Below are positions 1-10,500 of a stretch of 64,000 bases of DNA, piece after piece (the stretch's first letter is position 1; every line of letters begins with the position of its first letter). Source of the stretch: an uncultured Lachnospiraceae bacterium (lineage in GTDB: Bacteria > Bacillota > Clostridia > Lachnospirales > Lachnospiraceae). The DNA lies in assembly GCA_910583605.1 (NCBI GenBank), contig CAJTXN010000014.1:4759-68758 (forward strand). The letters are read 5' to 3'. The position numbers were made by a program, and so were the translations under genes. The notes below the pieces were generated by a model. That model did no database searches. It was not told the origin of the DNA and saw only the letters and a program-made list of their open reading frames with translations.

Positions 1-489
1 GAAACCAAGGATGAGATGCTGGCAAGTATCGTAGGACTTATGGGAGGACGCGCCGCGGAAGAAATTGTATTTGAATCCGTGACCTCCGGCGCTGCCAATG
101 ATATGGAGAAAGCCACTGGTCTTGCGAAAAACATGATCGCAAGATTCGGCATGTCGGAAAAATTCGGATTAATGTCACTGGCAAAAGTAGAAAATGAATA
201 TCTGGACGGTTCCGCTCATTTAGACTGCTCCCAGGAAACCGCAGCCGAACTGGATAAAGAGATACGGGAACTGTTAAAGAAATGCTATGACCGGGCAAAG
301 GAACTGCTGCAGTCAAACAGGGAATCTTTGGATAAGATCACGGAATATCTTTGTCAGGAAGAAACCATTACCGGTAAACAGTTTATGGAAATATTCAAAA
401 AACTGAATCCCGATTTTGTGGAAATAAAAAATGATTTGGCAGAGGAGCTGGAAGAAGCAGTGGAATCCGTCAACTCAACAGAAAAATGA
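1..489 (+). CDS. ftsH: ATP-dependent zinc metalloprotease FtsH, C-terminal part (5' end outside window)
   Basis: The reading frame is open from base 1, so the gene starts upstream of the window; only about 162 C-terminal residues are visible. They match the end of the M41 peptidase domain: the GGRAAEE motif near the start, then the SGAANDMEKAT segment, which in FtsH supplies the acidic third zinc ligand, and the FGMSEKFG motif. The AAA+ module and the HEXXH site lie outside. FtsH is a membrane-anchored hexamer that degrades misfolded membrane proteins and short-lived regulators. The C-terminal tail is acidic. It lies 12 bases upstream of uvrC on the same strand, so cotranscription is plausible. 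Confidence 0.93.
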   Translation, partial: ETKDEMLASIVGLMGGRAAEEIVFESVTSGAANDMEKATGLAKNMIARFGMSEKFGLMSLAKVENEYLDGSAHLDCSQETAAELDKEIRELLKKCYDRAKELLQSNRESLDKITEYLCQEETITGKQFMEIFKKLNPDFVEIKNDLAEELEEAVESVNSTEK

Positions 490-501
490 GGAGTTCAGAT
501 C

Positions 502-2337
502 ATGTTTTGTATTGAAGAAGAACTTAAAAAGCTCCCGGGTTCGCCGGGAGTTTATTTAATGCATGATGAAAAAGACGAGATCATCTATGTGGGAAAAGCC
601 ATCAGTCTGAAAAACCGGGTGCGGCAGTATTTCCAGAGCAGCAGGAATAAAACGGCAAAAATTGAGCAGATGGTTTCTAAAATCTGCCGGTTTGAGTATA
701 TCGTCACGGATTCGGAACTGGAAGCCCTGATACTGGAATGTAATCTGATCAAGGAGCACAGGCCGAAGTATAATACCATGCTGAAGGATGATAAAACATA
801 TCCCTATATCAAGGTGACACTGCATGAAGAATATCCGCGTATTTTTATAACCAGAAGCATGAAGAAGGATAAGGCCAAATATTTCGGACCCTATACCAGT
901 GCAGGCGCAGTCAAGGATACCGTTGATTTATTGAGAAAAATATACCGGATTCGAAGCTGTGGCAAATCCCTTCCAAAAGAAATCGGAAAAGGCCGGCCAT
1001 GTCTGAACTATCATATTAAGCAATGCGATGCCCCTTGTATGGGATATATTTCTGCGGAGGAATACCGTAAAAACTTCAGTCAGATTGTGGACTTTCTCAA
1101 CGGAAAATATGCTTCGGTTCTGGAAATGCTGGAACAGAAGATGTATGCGGCATCGGAAGCCATGGAGTTTGAGGAAGCCGCCGTATACCGGGATTTGATT
1201 CATAGTGTCAAAGCAATTTCCAACAAACAGAAAATCACTTCCGACGAGGATACGGACCGGGATATACTGGCCTATGCCATGGAAGGAAACGATGCAGTGG
1301 TACAGGTATTTTTTATCCGCAGCGGAAAAGTTCTGGGACGGGAACATTTTCATATTACACTGGCACCCCAGGATACCGGCAGACAGGTACTGACCAGTTT
1401 TATTAAGCAGTATTATGCAGGTTCCCCGTTTGTGCCAAAAGAACTGCTGGTACAGGAAGAAATTGAGGACGAAGAAATCATCAGCCGGTGGCTGACCCAG
1501 AAGCGGGGCGGAAAAGTGACCATTCGGCGGCCAAAAAAAGGGGATAAGGAAAAACTGGTAGAACTGGCAATGAGAAATGCGGCCATTGTACTGGAACAGG
1601 ATAAAGATAAACTTCGCAGTGAAGAGCGCAGAACCAGAGGCGCCGTCCGGGAGATAACAGATTTGATCGGAATTGATTATACAAAGCGGATTGAGGCATT
1701 TGATATATCAAATATCAGCGGATTTGAATCGGTAGGTTCCATGATCGTCTATGAGGACGGCAGGCCGAAGCGCAATGATTACCGGAAGTTTAAGATTAAA
1801 TGGGTAAAGGGTGCGGATGATTATTCCAGTATGCGGGAGGTTCTGACAAGGCGTTTTACCCACGGACTAAAGGAACTGGAAGAGTCGGAGTATGGAAGAT
1901 TTACAAAATTTCCGGATTTGATCATGATGGACGGCGGACGGGGACAGGTAAATATTGCTTTGGAAGTACTGGCGGAATTAAATCTGAATATACCGGTATG
2001 CGGAATGGTAAAAGATGACCATCACAGAACCCGGGGCTTGTATTATAACAATATTGAGATACCCATAGACAGACACGGAGAGGGATTCCGGCTGATCACC
2101 AGAATACAGGACGAAGCCCACCGGTTTGCCATTACTTATCATAAGAGCTTAAGAAGTAAGGCGCAGGTTCATTCCGTACTGGATGATATCAAGGGCATCG
2201 GTCCGGCAAGAAGAAAAGCCCTGATGAAAGAATTTAAAACCTTTGAAGCAATCCGGGAGGCGGGTGTTGAAGAACTGAAAAAAGTCCCGTCTATGAATGA
2301 AAGTGCCGCACAAAAGGTCTATGATTTTTTTCACTGA
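502..2337 (+). CDS. uvrC: Excinuclease ABC subunit C (UvrC)
   Basis: The 611-residue product is full length for UvrC, which makes the 3' and 5' incisions around bulky lesions in nucleotide excision repair together with UvrAB. Visible domains in order are the N-terminal GIY-YIG nuclease (PGVYLMHDEKDEIIYVGKA at about residues 14-33), a UVR motif near residues 205-240, the RNase H-like C-terminal nuclease (IEAFDISNISG about 395, with DLIMMDGGRGQ about 475), and two helix-hairpin-helix segments at the end (IKGIGPARRKAL). The ATG at 502 has a GAGG-type ribosome binding site. uvrA and uvrB are not in the window. Confidence 0.97.
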   Translation: MFCIEEELKKLPGSPGVYLMHDEKDEIIYVGKAISLKNRVRQYFQSSRNKTAKIEQMVSKICRFEYIVTDSELEALILECNLIKEHRPKYNTMLKDDKTYPYIKVTLHEEYPRIFITRSMKKDKAKYFGPYTSAGAVKDTVDLLRKIYRIRSCGKSLPKEIGKGRPCLNYHIKQCDAPCMGYISAEEYRKNFSQIVDFLNGKYASVLEMLEQKMYAASEAMEFEEAAVYRDLIHSVKAISNKQKITSDEDTDRDILAYAMEGNDAVVQVFFIRSGKVLGREHFHITLAPQDTGRQVLTSFIKQYYAGSPFVPKELLVQEEIEDEEIISRWLTQKRGGKVTIRRPKKGDKEKLVELAMRNAAIVLEQDKDKLRSEERRTRGAVREITDLIGIDYTKRIEAFDISNISGFESVGSMIVYEDGRPKRNDYRKFKIKWVKGADDYSSMREVLTRRFTHGLKELEESEYGRFTKFPDLIMMDGGRGQVNIALEVLAELNLNIPVCGMVKDDHHRTRGLYYNNIEIPIDRHGEGFRLITRIQDEAHRFAITYHKSLRSKAQVHSVLDDIKGIGPARRKALMKEFKTFEAIREAGVEELKKVPSMNESAAQKVYDFFH

Positions 2338-2379
2338 TATGGTAAAATAAGGACAGTTTAACAGTAAAGGAGAAATTCT

Positions 2380-3306
2380 ATGCAAGCAGTGAGTTTGTCA
2401 AAAATTATAGAAAAGATGGAGCTGGTCAACCTGACACCAGAAATCGACGTTGAGTCCATTAAGGTTGAACAGACGGATATTAATCGGCCTGCCTTACAGT
2501 TAACCGGTTTTTTTGACCATTTTCCAACGGACCGGGTGCAGGTTATCGGATACGTGGAATATACCTATCTGAAAGGCATGGAAGAGGAGCGGAAGAAGTA
2601 TATATATGGAGAAATTCTCTCAAAAAAAGTACCGTGTATTATTTTCTGCCGGGATCTGCAGCCCGACGATATATTGCTGGAACTGGCCAATAAACATGAA
2701 GTGCCAATTCTGGTTACCGGAACCACCACATCGGCATTTATGGCAGAGATCATCCGCTGGCTGAATGTGGAACTGGCGCCATGCATATCCATACACGGGG
2801 TGCTGGTGGATGTATATGGTGAAGGCGTGCTTATCATGGGTGAAAGCGGCATAGGGAAAAGTGAAGCCGCACTGGAACTGATCAAGCGGGGACATCGTCT
2901 GGTAACCGATGATGTGGTAGAAATCAGAAAAGTCAGTGACGAGACACTGATCGGAACGGCTCCGGATATTACCAGACATTTTATTGAACTGCGCGGCATA
3001 GGTATTATAGATGTAAAGACTTTATTTGGTGTGGAAAGCGTAAAGGAAACCCAGGGAATCGATATGGTCATCAAACTGGAGGACTGGAACAAGGACAGAG
3101 AATATGACAGATTGGGACTGGAAGAGCAGTATACGGAGTTTCTCGGCAATAAAGTGGTCTGCCATTCCATTCCGATCCGTCCGGGACGGAATCTGGCAAT
3201 TATTGTGGAATCAGCAGCCGTTAATCATCGTCAGAAGAAGATGGGATATAATGCCGCACAGGAATTATACAGAAGAGTTCAGGCAAATCTGGGAAAACAT
3301 GAGTAA
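2380..3306 (+). CDS. hprK: HPr kinase/phosphorylase
   Basis: This 308-residue protein phosphorylates Ser46 of HPr and Crh with ATP or pyrophosphate and removes the phosphate again, which is the sensor step of carbon catabolite repression in Firmicutes. The N-terminal half is the conserved substrate-binding domain. The P-loop GESGIGKS is at about residues 152-159, followed by the HPrK signature around LVTDDVVEI and the ELRGIGIID segment. An AAAGGAG ribosome binding site precedes the ATG. A gene for a Crh-like target with Ser46 lies 4 kb downstream, which fits a functional pair. Confidence 0.97.
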   Translation: MQAVSLSKIIEKMELVNLTPEIDVESIKVEQTDINRPALQLTGFFDHFPTDRVQVIGYVEYTYLKGMEEERKKYIYGEILSKKVPCIIFCRDLQPDDILLELANKHEVPILVTGTTTSAFMAEIIRWLNVELAPCISIHGVLVDVYGEGVLIMGESGIGKSEAALELIKRGHRLVTDDVVEIRKVSDETLIGTAPDITRHFIELRGIGIIDVKTLFGVESVKETQGIDMVIKLEDWNKDREYDRLGLEEQYTEFLGNKVVCHSIPIRPGRNLAIIVESAAVNHRQKKMGYNAAQELYRRVQANLGKHE

Positions 3307-3367
3307 TAAAATGCAGTCAGTATAGACATAATGAAAAGATAAATAACAAAGAGAAGGAGACAAAGAT

Positions 3368-4312
3368 ATGGAAAAAGTGTGTTTTGGTATTGATGTGGGA
3401 GGCACGACAGTAAAGATTGGATTGTTTTCGGACGAAGGGAAATTACTGGACAGCACAGAGATTCCCACCAGAAAAGAAGATAACGGAAGTCATATCCTTC
3501 CGGATATCTGCTCTGTCATTGAAGCCAGACTGGAAGCACAGAATCTGACACGCAATGATTTAATCGGAGTAGGAATTGGCATACCCGGTCCGGTTACCAA
3601 AGACGGAACGGTGTTAAACTGTGTAAATCTGGGCTGGGGAATCATTAAGATAGAAGAAAAGCTGTCCCAGATGCTGGGCGGTGTTTTGGTGAAGGCAGGA
3701 AATGATGCAAATGTGGCAGCTCTCGGTGAAAACTGGCAGGGGGGCGGACAGGGGTTTGAAGACCTGATACTGATCACACTTGGAACTGGTGTAGGCGGCG
3801 GCGTTATTATAGGCAATGAGATCATTACGGGTTCCAACGGAGCCGCCGGAGAAATCGGCCATATACCGACGGTGACGGGAGAAGAAGCCAGTCAGTGCGG
3901 CTGCGGAAAGTATGGCTGTCTCGAAACGGTAGCTTCTGCCACGGGAATCGTAAGAGAGGCGAAAAAACTTCTGGAGAAATCTTCGGAGCCTTCCGTACTG
4001 CGGGATATCATACCGTTTTCATGTAAGGATATTTTTGATGCGGCAAAAGAAGGCGATAAGCTTTCCATGGAAGTGGTGGATAAGCTGGCATATTATCTGG
4101 GCACTGCGGCGGCGTCCATTGCGGCAGTCATTAATCCACAGGTAATCGTCATCGGCGGCGGCGTCAGCAAAGCAGGAAAGTTCCTGTTGGATAAGATAGA
4201 AGAAAACTTTATGGCAGGTGCATTCCATGCATGTAAAAATGCTAAATTTGCACTTGCCACACTGGGAAATGATGCCGGAATGTATGGTGCGGCAGCATTG
4301 ATATTGGATTAA
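3368..4312 (+). CDS. glcK: ROK-family glucokinase
   Basis: A 314-residue ROK-family sugar kinase, most likely converting glucose to glucose-6-phosphate with ATP. The N-terminal phosphate-binding loop is GIDVGGTTVKIGLF. The ROK zinc motif reads CGCGKYGCLE at about residues 177-186, and the ATP-binding glycine-rich segment VIVIGGGVSKAG is near the C terminus. It starts 61 bases after hprK with the ribosome binding site GAAGGAGA. Its place between hprK and murB links it to sugar entry and catabolite control. The substrate is assigned by family similarity; other hexoses or N-acetyl sugars are possible. Confidence 0.88.
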   Translation: MEKVCFGIDVGGTTVKIGLFSDEGKLLDSTEIPTRKEDNGSHILPDICSVIEARLEAQNLTRNDLIGVGIGIPGPVTKDGTVLNCVNLGWGIIKIEEKLSQMLGGVLVKAGNDANVAALGENWQGGGQGFEDLILITLGTGVGGGVIIGNEIITGSNGAAGEIGHIPTVTGEEASQCGCGKYGCLETVASATGIVREAKKLLEKSSEPSVLRDIIPFSCKDIFDAAKEGDKLSMEVVDKLAYYLGTAAASIAAVINPQVIVIGGGVSKAGKFLLDKIEENFMAGAFHACKNAKFALATLGNDAGMYGAAALILD

Positions 4313-4326
4313 AGGAAGGTATATGC

Positions 4327-5259
4327 ATGGATTCATGGTATAAGGAACTGGTATCTATAGCAGGAAATCAATGCGTAAGCCGGGAAGAGGATATGATCAG
4401 GCATACTTCGTTCCGGGCTGGCGGCAGGGCAAAATATTTTGTGCAGCCGGAGGATAAGGAAACGGTAATTGCTCTCATCCGGCTTCATTCGGAACATCAA
4501 ATGCCTTACTATATTATGGGAAACGGCAGTAATCTGTTGGTGTCGGACAGCGGATATGACGGTACGATAATAAAAATAGGCAGCGGATTGGACCGGGTGT
4601 CTGTGGACGGTCAGGTTATTTATGCGGAAAGCGGGGCCATGGTGGCAAAAGCAGCCTTACTGGCGGCCCGCCATTCCTTGTCCGGTATGGAATTTGCAGC
4701 CGGAATTCCGGGAAGTATAGGCGGAGCCGCTGCCATGAATGCGGGAGCTTACGGTGGGGAAATAAAAGATATTTTTATCGAAGCCGAGGCGGCGGACCGG
4801 TCAGGAAATATTGTTGTCCTGAAAAAAGCGGATATGGAATTCGGATACAGAACCAGTGTGCTCCAGTCCGGTGAATATGTGGTGTTATCCGTAAAATTAG
4901 GGCTGAATTCCGGCAAAGCAGAGGAAATCAGCGAAAAAATGAATGAATATATGACGGCAAGAAAGGAAAAACAGCCGTTGGAATTTCCCAGTGCGGGAAG
5001 TACGTTTAAACGTCCGGAGGGACATTTTGCGGGAAAACTGATCATGGATGCCGGACTGGCAGGATACAGTGTGGGAGGAGCCTGTGTTTCGGAAAAACAC
5101 TGCGGATTTGTAATCAATAAATCCGGCGCTACTGCAGAGGATATTCTGACACTTATGGAAGATGTCAGAAAAATTGTATATGAGAGATTCGGAGTAATAT
5201 TGGAACCTGAGGTAAAAATTATAGGAAACAGGATTTGGAGGCAGCTATGCGATTTGTAA
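4327..5259 (+). CDS. murB: UDP-N-acetylenolpyruvoylglucosamine reductase
   Basis: This 310-residue FAD enzyme reduces UDP-GlcNAc-enolpyruvate to UDP-MurNAc with NADPH, the second committed step of peptidoglycan precursor synthesis. The FAD-binding PCMH-type segment includes NTSFRAGG-like residues (HTSFRAGGRAKYF), GNGSNLLVSD and GIPGSIGGAAAMNAGAYGGE. The catalytic region contains FPSAGSTFKRP and AGLAGYSVGGACVSEKHCGFV, typical of type II MurB. The end overlaps the start of rapZ by 13 bases, so the two are translationally coupled. Confidence 0.96.
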   Translation: MDSWYKELVSIAGNQCVSREEDMIRHTSFRAGGRAKYFVQPEDKETVIALIRLHSEHQMPYYIMGNGSNLLVSDSGYDGTIIKIGSGLDRVSVDGQVIYAESGAMVAKAALLAARHSLSGMEFAAGIPGSIGGAAAMNAGAYGGEIKDIFIEAEAADRSGNIVVLKKADMEFGYRTSVLQSGEYVVLSVKLGLNSGKAEEISEKMNEYMTARKEKQPLEFPSAGSTFKRPEGHFAGKLIMDAGLAGYSVGGACVSEKHCGFVINKSGATAEDILTLMEDVRKIVYERFGVILEPEVKIIGNRIWRQLCDL

Positions 5260-6107
5260 TCATTACCGGTATGTCAGGTGCGGGAAAAAGTTCGGCGTTG
5301 AAAATGCTGGAGGATAATAATTTTTTCTGTGTGGATAATCTGCCCATTGAACTGATCATTAAATTTGCGGAACTGACCTTTAACAATTCATCGGATAAAA
5401 ACAGAGATGTTGCATTGGGACTGGATATACGGAGCGGTCAGGCGCTGCAGGAACTGGAGGAAGTTCTGGATCAGATGACTGCGCTGAAATATTCTTATGA
5501 GATATTATTTCTGGATGCCAATGACGAAACACTGATCAAGCGTTTTAAGGAAACCAGAAGAGCCCATCCGTTGGCGCCGGAGGGCAGGGTGGATGAAGGG
5601 ATTGCTTTGGAACGAAAGGAACTGGATTTTTTAAGAAGCCGGGCGGATTACATAATTGATACCAGCCGTCTGCTGACCAGGGAACTGAAACTGGAAGTTG
5701 AGAATATTTTTATACGGAATTATAAATTTAATAATCTGTTTGTTACAATTTTATCCTTTGGATTTAAATATGGAATTCCGTCGGATGCCGATTTGATTTT
5801 TGATGTCAGATTTATGCCGAATCCATATTATATAGAAGAATTAAAAGTACAGACGGGAAATGATGAAGCCGTAAAGGAATATGTTATGAATTCCGGGGTT
5901 TCCAAAGAATTTTTAAAAAAACTGGAAGATATGATAGAATTCCTGATACCAAACTATATTGCGGAAGGCAAAAACCAGCTTGTGATCGGTATCGGGTGTA
6001 CAGGCGGAAAACACCGTTCCGTGACGGTTGCCAATGCCATATATGAAAAATTGTCAGAGGACAAAGATATCGGTATCAAGGTAACCCATCGGGATATAGC
6101 TTTATAA
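5247..6107 (+). CDS. rapZ: RNase adapter / nucleotide-binding protein RapZ (YvcJ)
   Basis: A 286-residue RapZ/YvcJ-family protein with an N-terminal P-loop GMSGAGKS and the C-terminal GCTGGKHRSV motif. In enterobacteria RapZ controls GlmS levels by way of sRNA decay; in Bacillus YvcJ is a GTP/ATP-binding protein linked to competence. The start is set at ATG 5247 because GGAGG at 5237-5241 precedes it; a TTG 12 bases upstream has no ribosome binding site. The usual Bacillus order is rapZ, yvcK, whiA, crh. Here whiA follows directly and yvcK is absent from this position. Confidence 0.95.
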   Translation: MRFVIITGMSGAGKSSALKMLEDNNFFCVDNLPIELIIKFAELTFNNSSDKNRDVALGLDIRSGQALQELEEVLDQMTALKYSYEILFLDANDETLIKRFKETRRAHPLAPEGRVDEGIALERKELDFLRSRADYIIDTSRLLTRELKLEVENIFIRNYKFNNLFVTILSFGFKYGIPSDADLIFDVRFMPNPYYIEELKVQTGNDEAVKEYVMNSGVSKEFLKKLEDMIEFLIPNYIAEGKNQLVIGIGCTGGKHRSVTVANAIYEKLSEDKDIGIKVTHRDIAL

Positions 6108-6140
6108 GAGGGAAGCCTGCGGATATGCGGAGGTATAGAA

Positions 6141-7109
6141 ATGTCATTTTCAGGTAAGGTAAAGGATGAACTGTCCAGGCAGAGTACCGCTGCCAGACAC
6201 TGCCAGATTGCAGAGATTGCTGCAATCATCAGTCTGTGCGGCCGGATTCAGATATCTGCGAATGAAACCTATATGGTAAAAATTCACACGGAAAATATTG
6301 CCGTTGCGAGAAAGTACTTTACATTATTGAAAAAAACATATAATATAGATACGGAAATTTCCATACGCCGCAGCAAGAGGCAGGCAAAAAACAGTGTGTA
6401 TACCGTGGCTGTGCTGAATCACCGGAATGCAGTCCGGATACTGCAGTCCTGCAGACTGATGGATGCCGGCGGTGAGATTAAGGAAAATCTGTCATTAACA
6501 GATAATCTCATCGTACAGAAGGACTGCTGTAAGCGTGCTTTTATACGCGGAGCATTTCTTTCTTCAGGTTCCATCAGCGCACCGGAGAAGTTTTACCACT
6601 TTGAAATTGTATGTGCCGCATATGAAAAAGCGGTTCAGCTGCAGAAAATGATATTAAGTTTTCAAATTGATGCGAAAATAGTTGAAAGAAAGCGACATTA
6701 TGTGGTATATATAAAAGAGGGCTCCGGAATCGTGGACATTCTGAATGTGATGGAAGCCCATGTGGCGTTAATGGATCTGGAAAATGTTAGAATATTAAAA
6801 GAGATGCGCAACACCGTAAACCGCAAGGTAAACTGCGAGACGGCGAATCTTAAGAAAACAGTTTCCGCTGCCGTAAAACAGATTGAGGATATCCAATATA
6901 TCCGGGATACCATAGGATTGGAAAAATTGTCAGAGGGATTGGAAGAAATTGCCCGGCTGCGATTGGAACATCCGGATGCATCTCTGAAAGAACTGGGAGA
7001 GATGCTCTCACCTGCCGTAGGAAAATCAGGAGTAAATCACAGATTGCGGAAAATCAGTGAAATTGCAACTGACCTTCGGGGAAATAATAAAATATCTGTT
7101 TCGGAATAG
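6141..7109 (+). CDS. whiA: WhiA, DNA-binding protein with degenerate homing-endonuclease fold
   Basis: The 322-residue protein matches WhiA/YvcL. The N-terminal two thirds is the LAGLIDADG-like fold (FIRGAFLSSGSISAPEKFYHFEI). The C terminus is the WhiA helix-turn-helix (LSEGLEEIARLRLEHPDASLKELGEML and SGVNHRLRKI). WhiA drives sporulation transcription in Streptomyces and affects cell division and chromosome segregation in Bacillus. A GGAGG site precedes the ATG. It is followed 28 bases later by the Crh-like gene, the same neighbour as in Bacillus. Confidence 0.96.
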   Translation: MSFSGKVKDELSRQSTAARHCQIAEIAAIISLCGRIQISANETYMVKIHTENIAVARKYFTLLKKTYNIDTEISIRRSKRQAKNSVYTVAVLNHRNAVRILQSCRLMDAGGEIKENLSLTDNLIVQKDCCKRAFIRGAFLSSGSISAPEKFYHFEIVCAAYEKAVQLQKMILSFQIDAKIVERKRHYVVYIKEGSGIVDILNVMEAHVALMDLENVRILKEMRNTVNRKVNCETANLKKTVSAAVKQIEDIQYIRDTIGLEKLSEGLEEIARLRLEHPDASLKELGEMLSPAVGKSGVNHRLRKISEIATDLRGNNKISVSE

Positions 7110-7137
7110 CAGATAAAAGAAAGGCATGGAAAGTATT

Positions 7138-7401
7138 ATGATATCGAAAGACATGACAATTGAGATTAAGACCGGACTGGAAGCCAGACCGGTAGCTGTA
7201 TTTGTTCAGGTAGCAAGTCAGTTCGAAAGTAAGATTTATGTTGAGTATGAAAGTAAGAAAGTGAATGCAAAGAGCATTATGGGTATGATGACATTAGGAC
7301 TGGGCGCAGGTGAAAAAGTAGTCATATCTGCAGATGGTGAAGATGAAGAAGCTGCTATCAAAAGCATAGAAAAATATTTGAGCAGCAACGATGCCCAATA
7401 A
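7138..7401 (+). CDS. crh: Crh-like HPr-family protein lacking the active-site His15
   Basis: An 87-residue HPr-fold protein. With the start at ATG 7138 the residue at the HPr active-site position 15 is Glu (TGLEARPVA), whereas HPr has His and Bacillus Crh has Gln. Ser46 is present in NAKSIMGMM exactly at position 46, so regulatory phosphorylation by HPrK should be possible while PTS phosphotransfer should not. An in-frame ATG at 7126 would add four residues, but the residue numbering and the GGAAAG site favour 7138. Its position after whiA is the same as crh in Bacillus. The likely role is a CcpA co-repressor. A general PTS HPr must be encoded elsewhere. Confidence 0.88.
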   Translation: MISKDMTIEIKTGLEARPVAVFVQVASQFESKIYVEYESKKVNAKSIMGMMTLGLGAGEKVVISADGEDEEAAIKSIEKYLSSNDAQ

Positions 7402-7419
7402 TAGATCAGAACGTTAAAA

Positions 7420-7470
7420 CGGTTGTGTATGCGGCAGTTTGTTTTATACCGCATACGTGACCGCTTTTTT
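7420..7470 (+). terminator. Rho-independent terminator after the crh-like gene
   Basis: The arm at 7420-7434 pairs with 7449-7463 (eight GC-rich pairs around GTATGCGG, then mixed Watson-Crick and G-U pairs), followed by CTTTTTT. It closes the murB-rapZ-whiA-crh transcript before dnaE. Confidence 0.85.
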
Positions 7471-7518
7471 ATCATATAGGAAAGTGTTCCATAAAATTAC
7501 GAAAGGTCTGGTTAACAT

Positions 7519-10500
7519 ATGGCATTTACACATTTGCACGTGCATACGGAATACAGTCTGCTGGACGGTTCCTGCAAAATTAAGGAAATCGCAGAGCGGG
7601 CAAAAGAACTGGGCATGGATAGTCTGGCAATCACCGACCATGGCGTTATGTACGGTGTTATTGATTTCTACAGGGCGGCAAAAGCAGCAGGAGTGAAGCC
7701 TGTCATCGGCTGCGAAGTATATGTGGCTCCCGGTTCCCGGTTTGATAAAGAAACCGGGAATAACGAAGAAAAATATTATCATCTGGTATTACTGGCTGAA
7801 AATAATACCGGTTATTCCAATCTGATGAAAATTGTATCAAAGGCATTTGTGGAAGGATTTTACTATAAACCCCGTGTGGATTATGAACTGCTGAAAGAAT
7901 ACGGGGAAGGAATCATAGCATTAAGTGCCTGCCTGGCAGGGGAGGTACAGCGGTATCTTTCAAGAGGCTTTTATGAGGAAGGAAAAAAGGCGGCATTAAA
8001 ATATCAGGAGATTTTCGGAAAAGGAAATTTTTTTCTGGAATTACAGGACCACGGAATACCGGAACAAAAAGCGGTGAATTCCGGCCTTTTACGGATGAGT
8101 AAGGAATTGGGGATTGAGCTGGTGGCAACCAATGACGTTCATTACATAAATGCAGAGGATGCACAGGCCCATGATATCCTGTTATGCATCCAGACGCAGA
8201 AAAAGGTGCAGGATGAAGACCGGATGCGGTATGAAGGCGGTCAGTATTATCTGAAATCGGAAGAAGAAATGAAAGCATTGTTTCCTTATGCGTTAGAAGC
8301 TTTGGAGAATACCCATAAAATCGCAGAGCGATGCAATGTGGAAATCGAATTTGGCGTGACAAAACTTCCGAGATATGATGTGCCGGAGGGATACACTTCC
8401 TGGGAATATCTGAATCATTTATGTTATAAGGGATTACATAAAAAATATCCGGCGGCGGAACAGGCTTTGGAGGAACGGCTGAAATACGAGCTGGAGACCA
8501 TTCAAACCATGGGATATGTAGACTATTTCCTGATCGTATGGGATTTTATTAATTATGCAAAACAGAACCATATCATGGTAGGGCCGGGCCGGGGCTCGGC
8601 GGCAGGCAGCATTGTATCTTATTGTCTGGGCATTACGGATATTGACCCGATGAAATATGATCTGCTGTTTGAGCGTTTTTTAAATCCGGAACGTGTATCC
8701 ATGCCGGATATTGACGTGGATTTCTGTTATGAAAGGCGTCAGGAAGTGATTGATTATGTGGTGGAAAAATACGGCAAGGACCGGGTGGTGCAGATTGTCA
8801 CCTTTGGAACCCTGGCGCCCAGAAACTGTATCCGGGATGTGGGACGGGCTCTGGATTTGCCGTATGCCACGGTGGATACCGTTGCCAAAATGATTCCGAA
8901 TGAAATCGGTATTACCATTGAAAAGGCGCTGAATGGCAATTTTGATTTACGAAATCTGTATCAGGGCGATGAAGAAATAAAATATCTGATTGATATGGCA
9001 AAGCGTCTGGAGGGGCTTCCAAGGCATACCTCCATGCATGCCGCCGGCGTAGTGATCAGTCAGAAGTCGGTGGATGAATATGTACCGCTGTCCAGAGCTT
9101 CGGACGGAACCATAGTGACACAGTTTGTTATGACTACACTGGAGGAACTGGGACTGTTAAAAATGGATTTTCTGGGACTGCGAACCCTGACCGTGATTCA
9201 GAATGCCGTAAAGTTTGCGGAAAAATCCAAAGGCATAAAACTGGACATGAATAACATTGATTATAATGATAAGGCGGTGCTGGACTATATCGGAACCGGA
9301 AAGACCGATGGTATATTCCAGCTTGAAAGCGGCGGAATGAAAGGGTTTATGAAGGAATTAAAACCCCGGAACCTGGAAGATATCATTGCGGGAATATCCC
9401 TTTACCGTCCCGGTCCCATGGATTTTATTCCGAAATATCTGGAGGGTAAGAATAATTCTGAAAGCATTACATATGATTGTCCCCAGCTTGAGAAAATCCT
9501 GAAACCTACTTATGGCTGTATCGTTTATCAGGAACAGGTTATGCAGATCGTGCGGGAACTGGCAGGATATACGCTGGGCAGAAGCGACCTGGTCCGAAGG
9601 GCCATGTCCAAGAAAAAGGCCAGTGTAATGGAAAAAGAGCAGCATAACTTTGTATACGGTAATGAGGAAGAGGGAGTAAAGGGCTGTATCGCAAACGGTA
9701 TCAGCGAGGAAATTGCGGTTAAGATATACAATGATATGATGGATTTTGCGAAATATGCGTTTAACAAATCCCATGCGGCAGCCTATGCGGTAGTGTCCTA
9801 TCAGACCGCATATCTGAAATATTACTATCCGGTGGAATTTATGGCTGCCCTTATGACTTCTGTTATTGATAATACCGCAAAGGTATCGGAATATATCATG
9901 GCTTCGAGAAACCTTGGAATCCGAATCTTACCGCCGGATATCAATGAAGGAGAAAGCGGATTTTCCGTTTCGGAAAATGCCATCCGGTATGGATTAAGTG
10001 CTTTAAAAAGTGTGGGGCATACGGTAATTGATATTGTGGTCCGGGAACGGGAGGCCAACGGAAAATTTAAAAATCTGACGGATTTTGCCACCCGGTTATC
10101 TGGCAGAGAAGTGAACAAACGGACCGTTGAAAGTTTTATTAAAGCGGGGGCGTTTGACAGTCTGGAAGGAAACCGCAGACAGCTGATGCAGGTATATAAT
10201 TCAGTGCTGGATCAGGTCAATGAGGATAAAAAGAAGTCAATCACCGGTCAGATGTCTTTATTTGATCTGGTTCCGGAAGAAGAAAAATCCGCATACGAAA
10301 TCAGTCTGCCGAATGTGGAAGAATACAGCAGGGAGGAACTGCTGGCATTTGAAAAAGAAGTATTGGGTATTTATGTATCGGGTCATCCGCTGGAGGAATA
10401 TGAGGAAAAATGGAGTAAAAATATTACTGCACAGACCAGGGATTTTGTACCGGATGAAGAGGGAAAGACCACTGTTGCGGATAATGAACCGGTAATCATA

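Noticed and set aside
7126..7401. Ordinary PTS phosphocarrier HPr
   Set aside because: The phosphorylatable His15 is Glu and the gene follows whiA as crh does.
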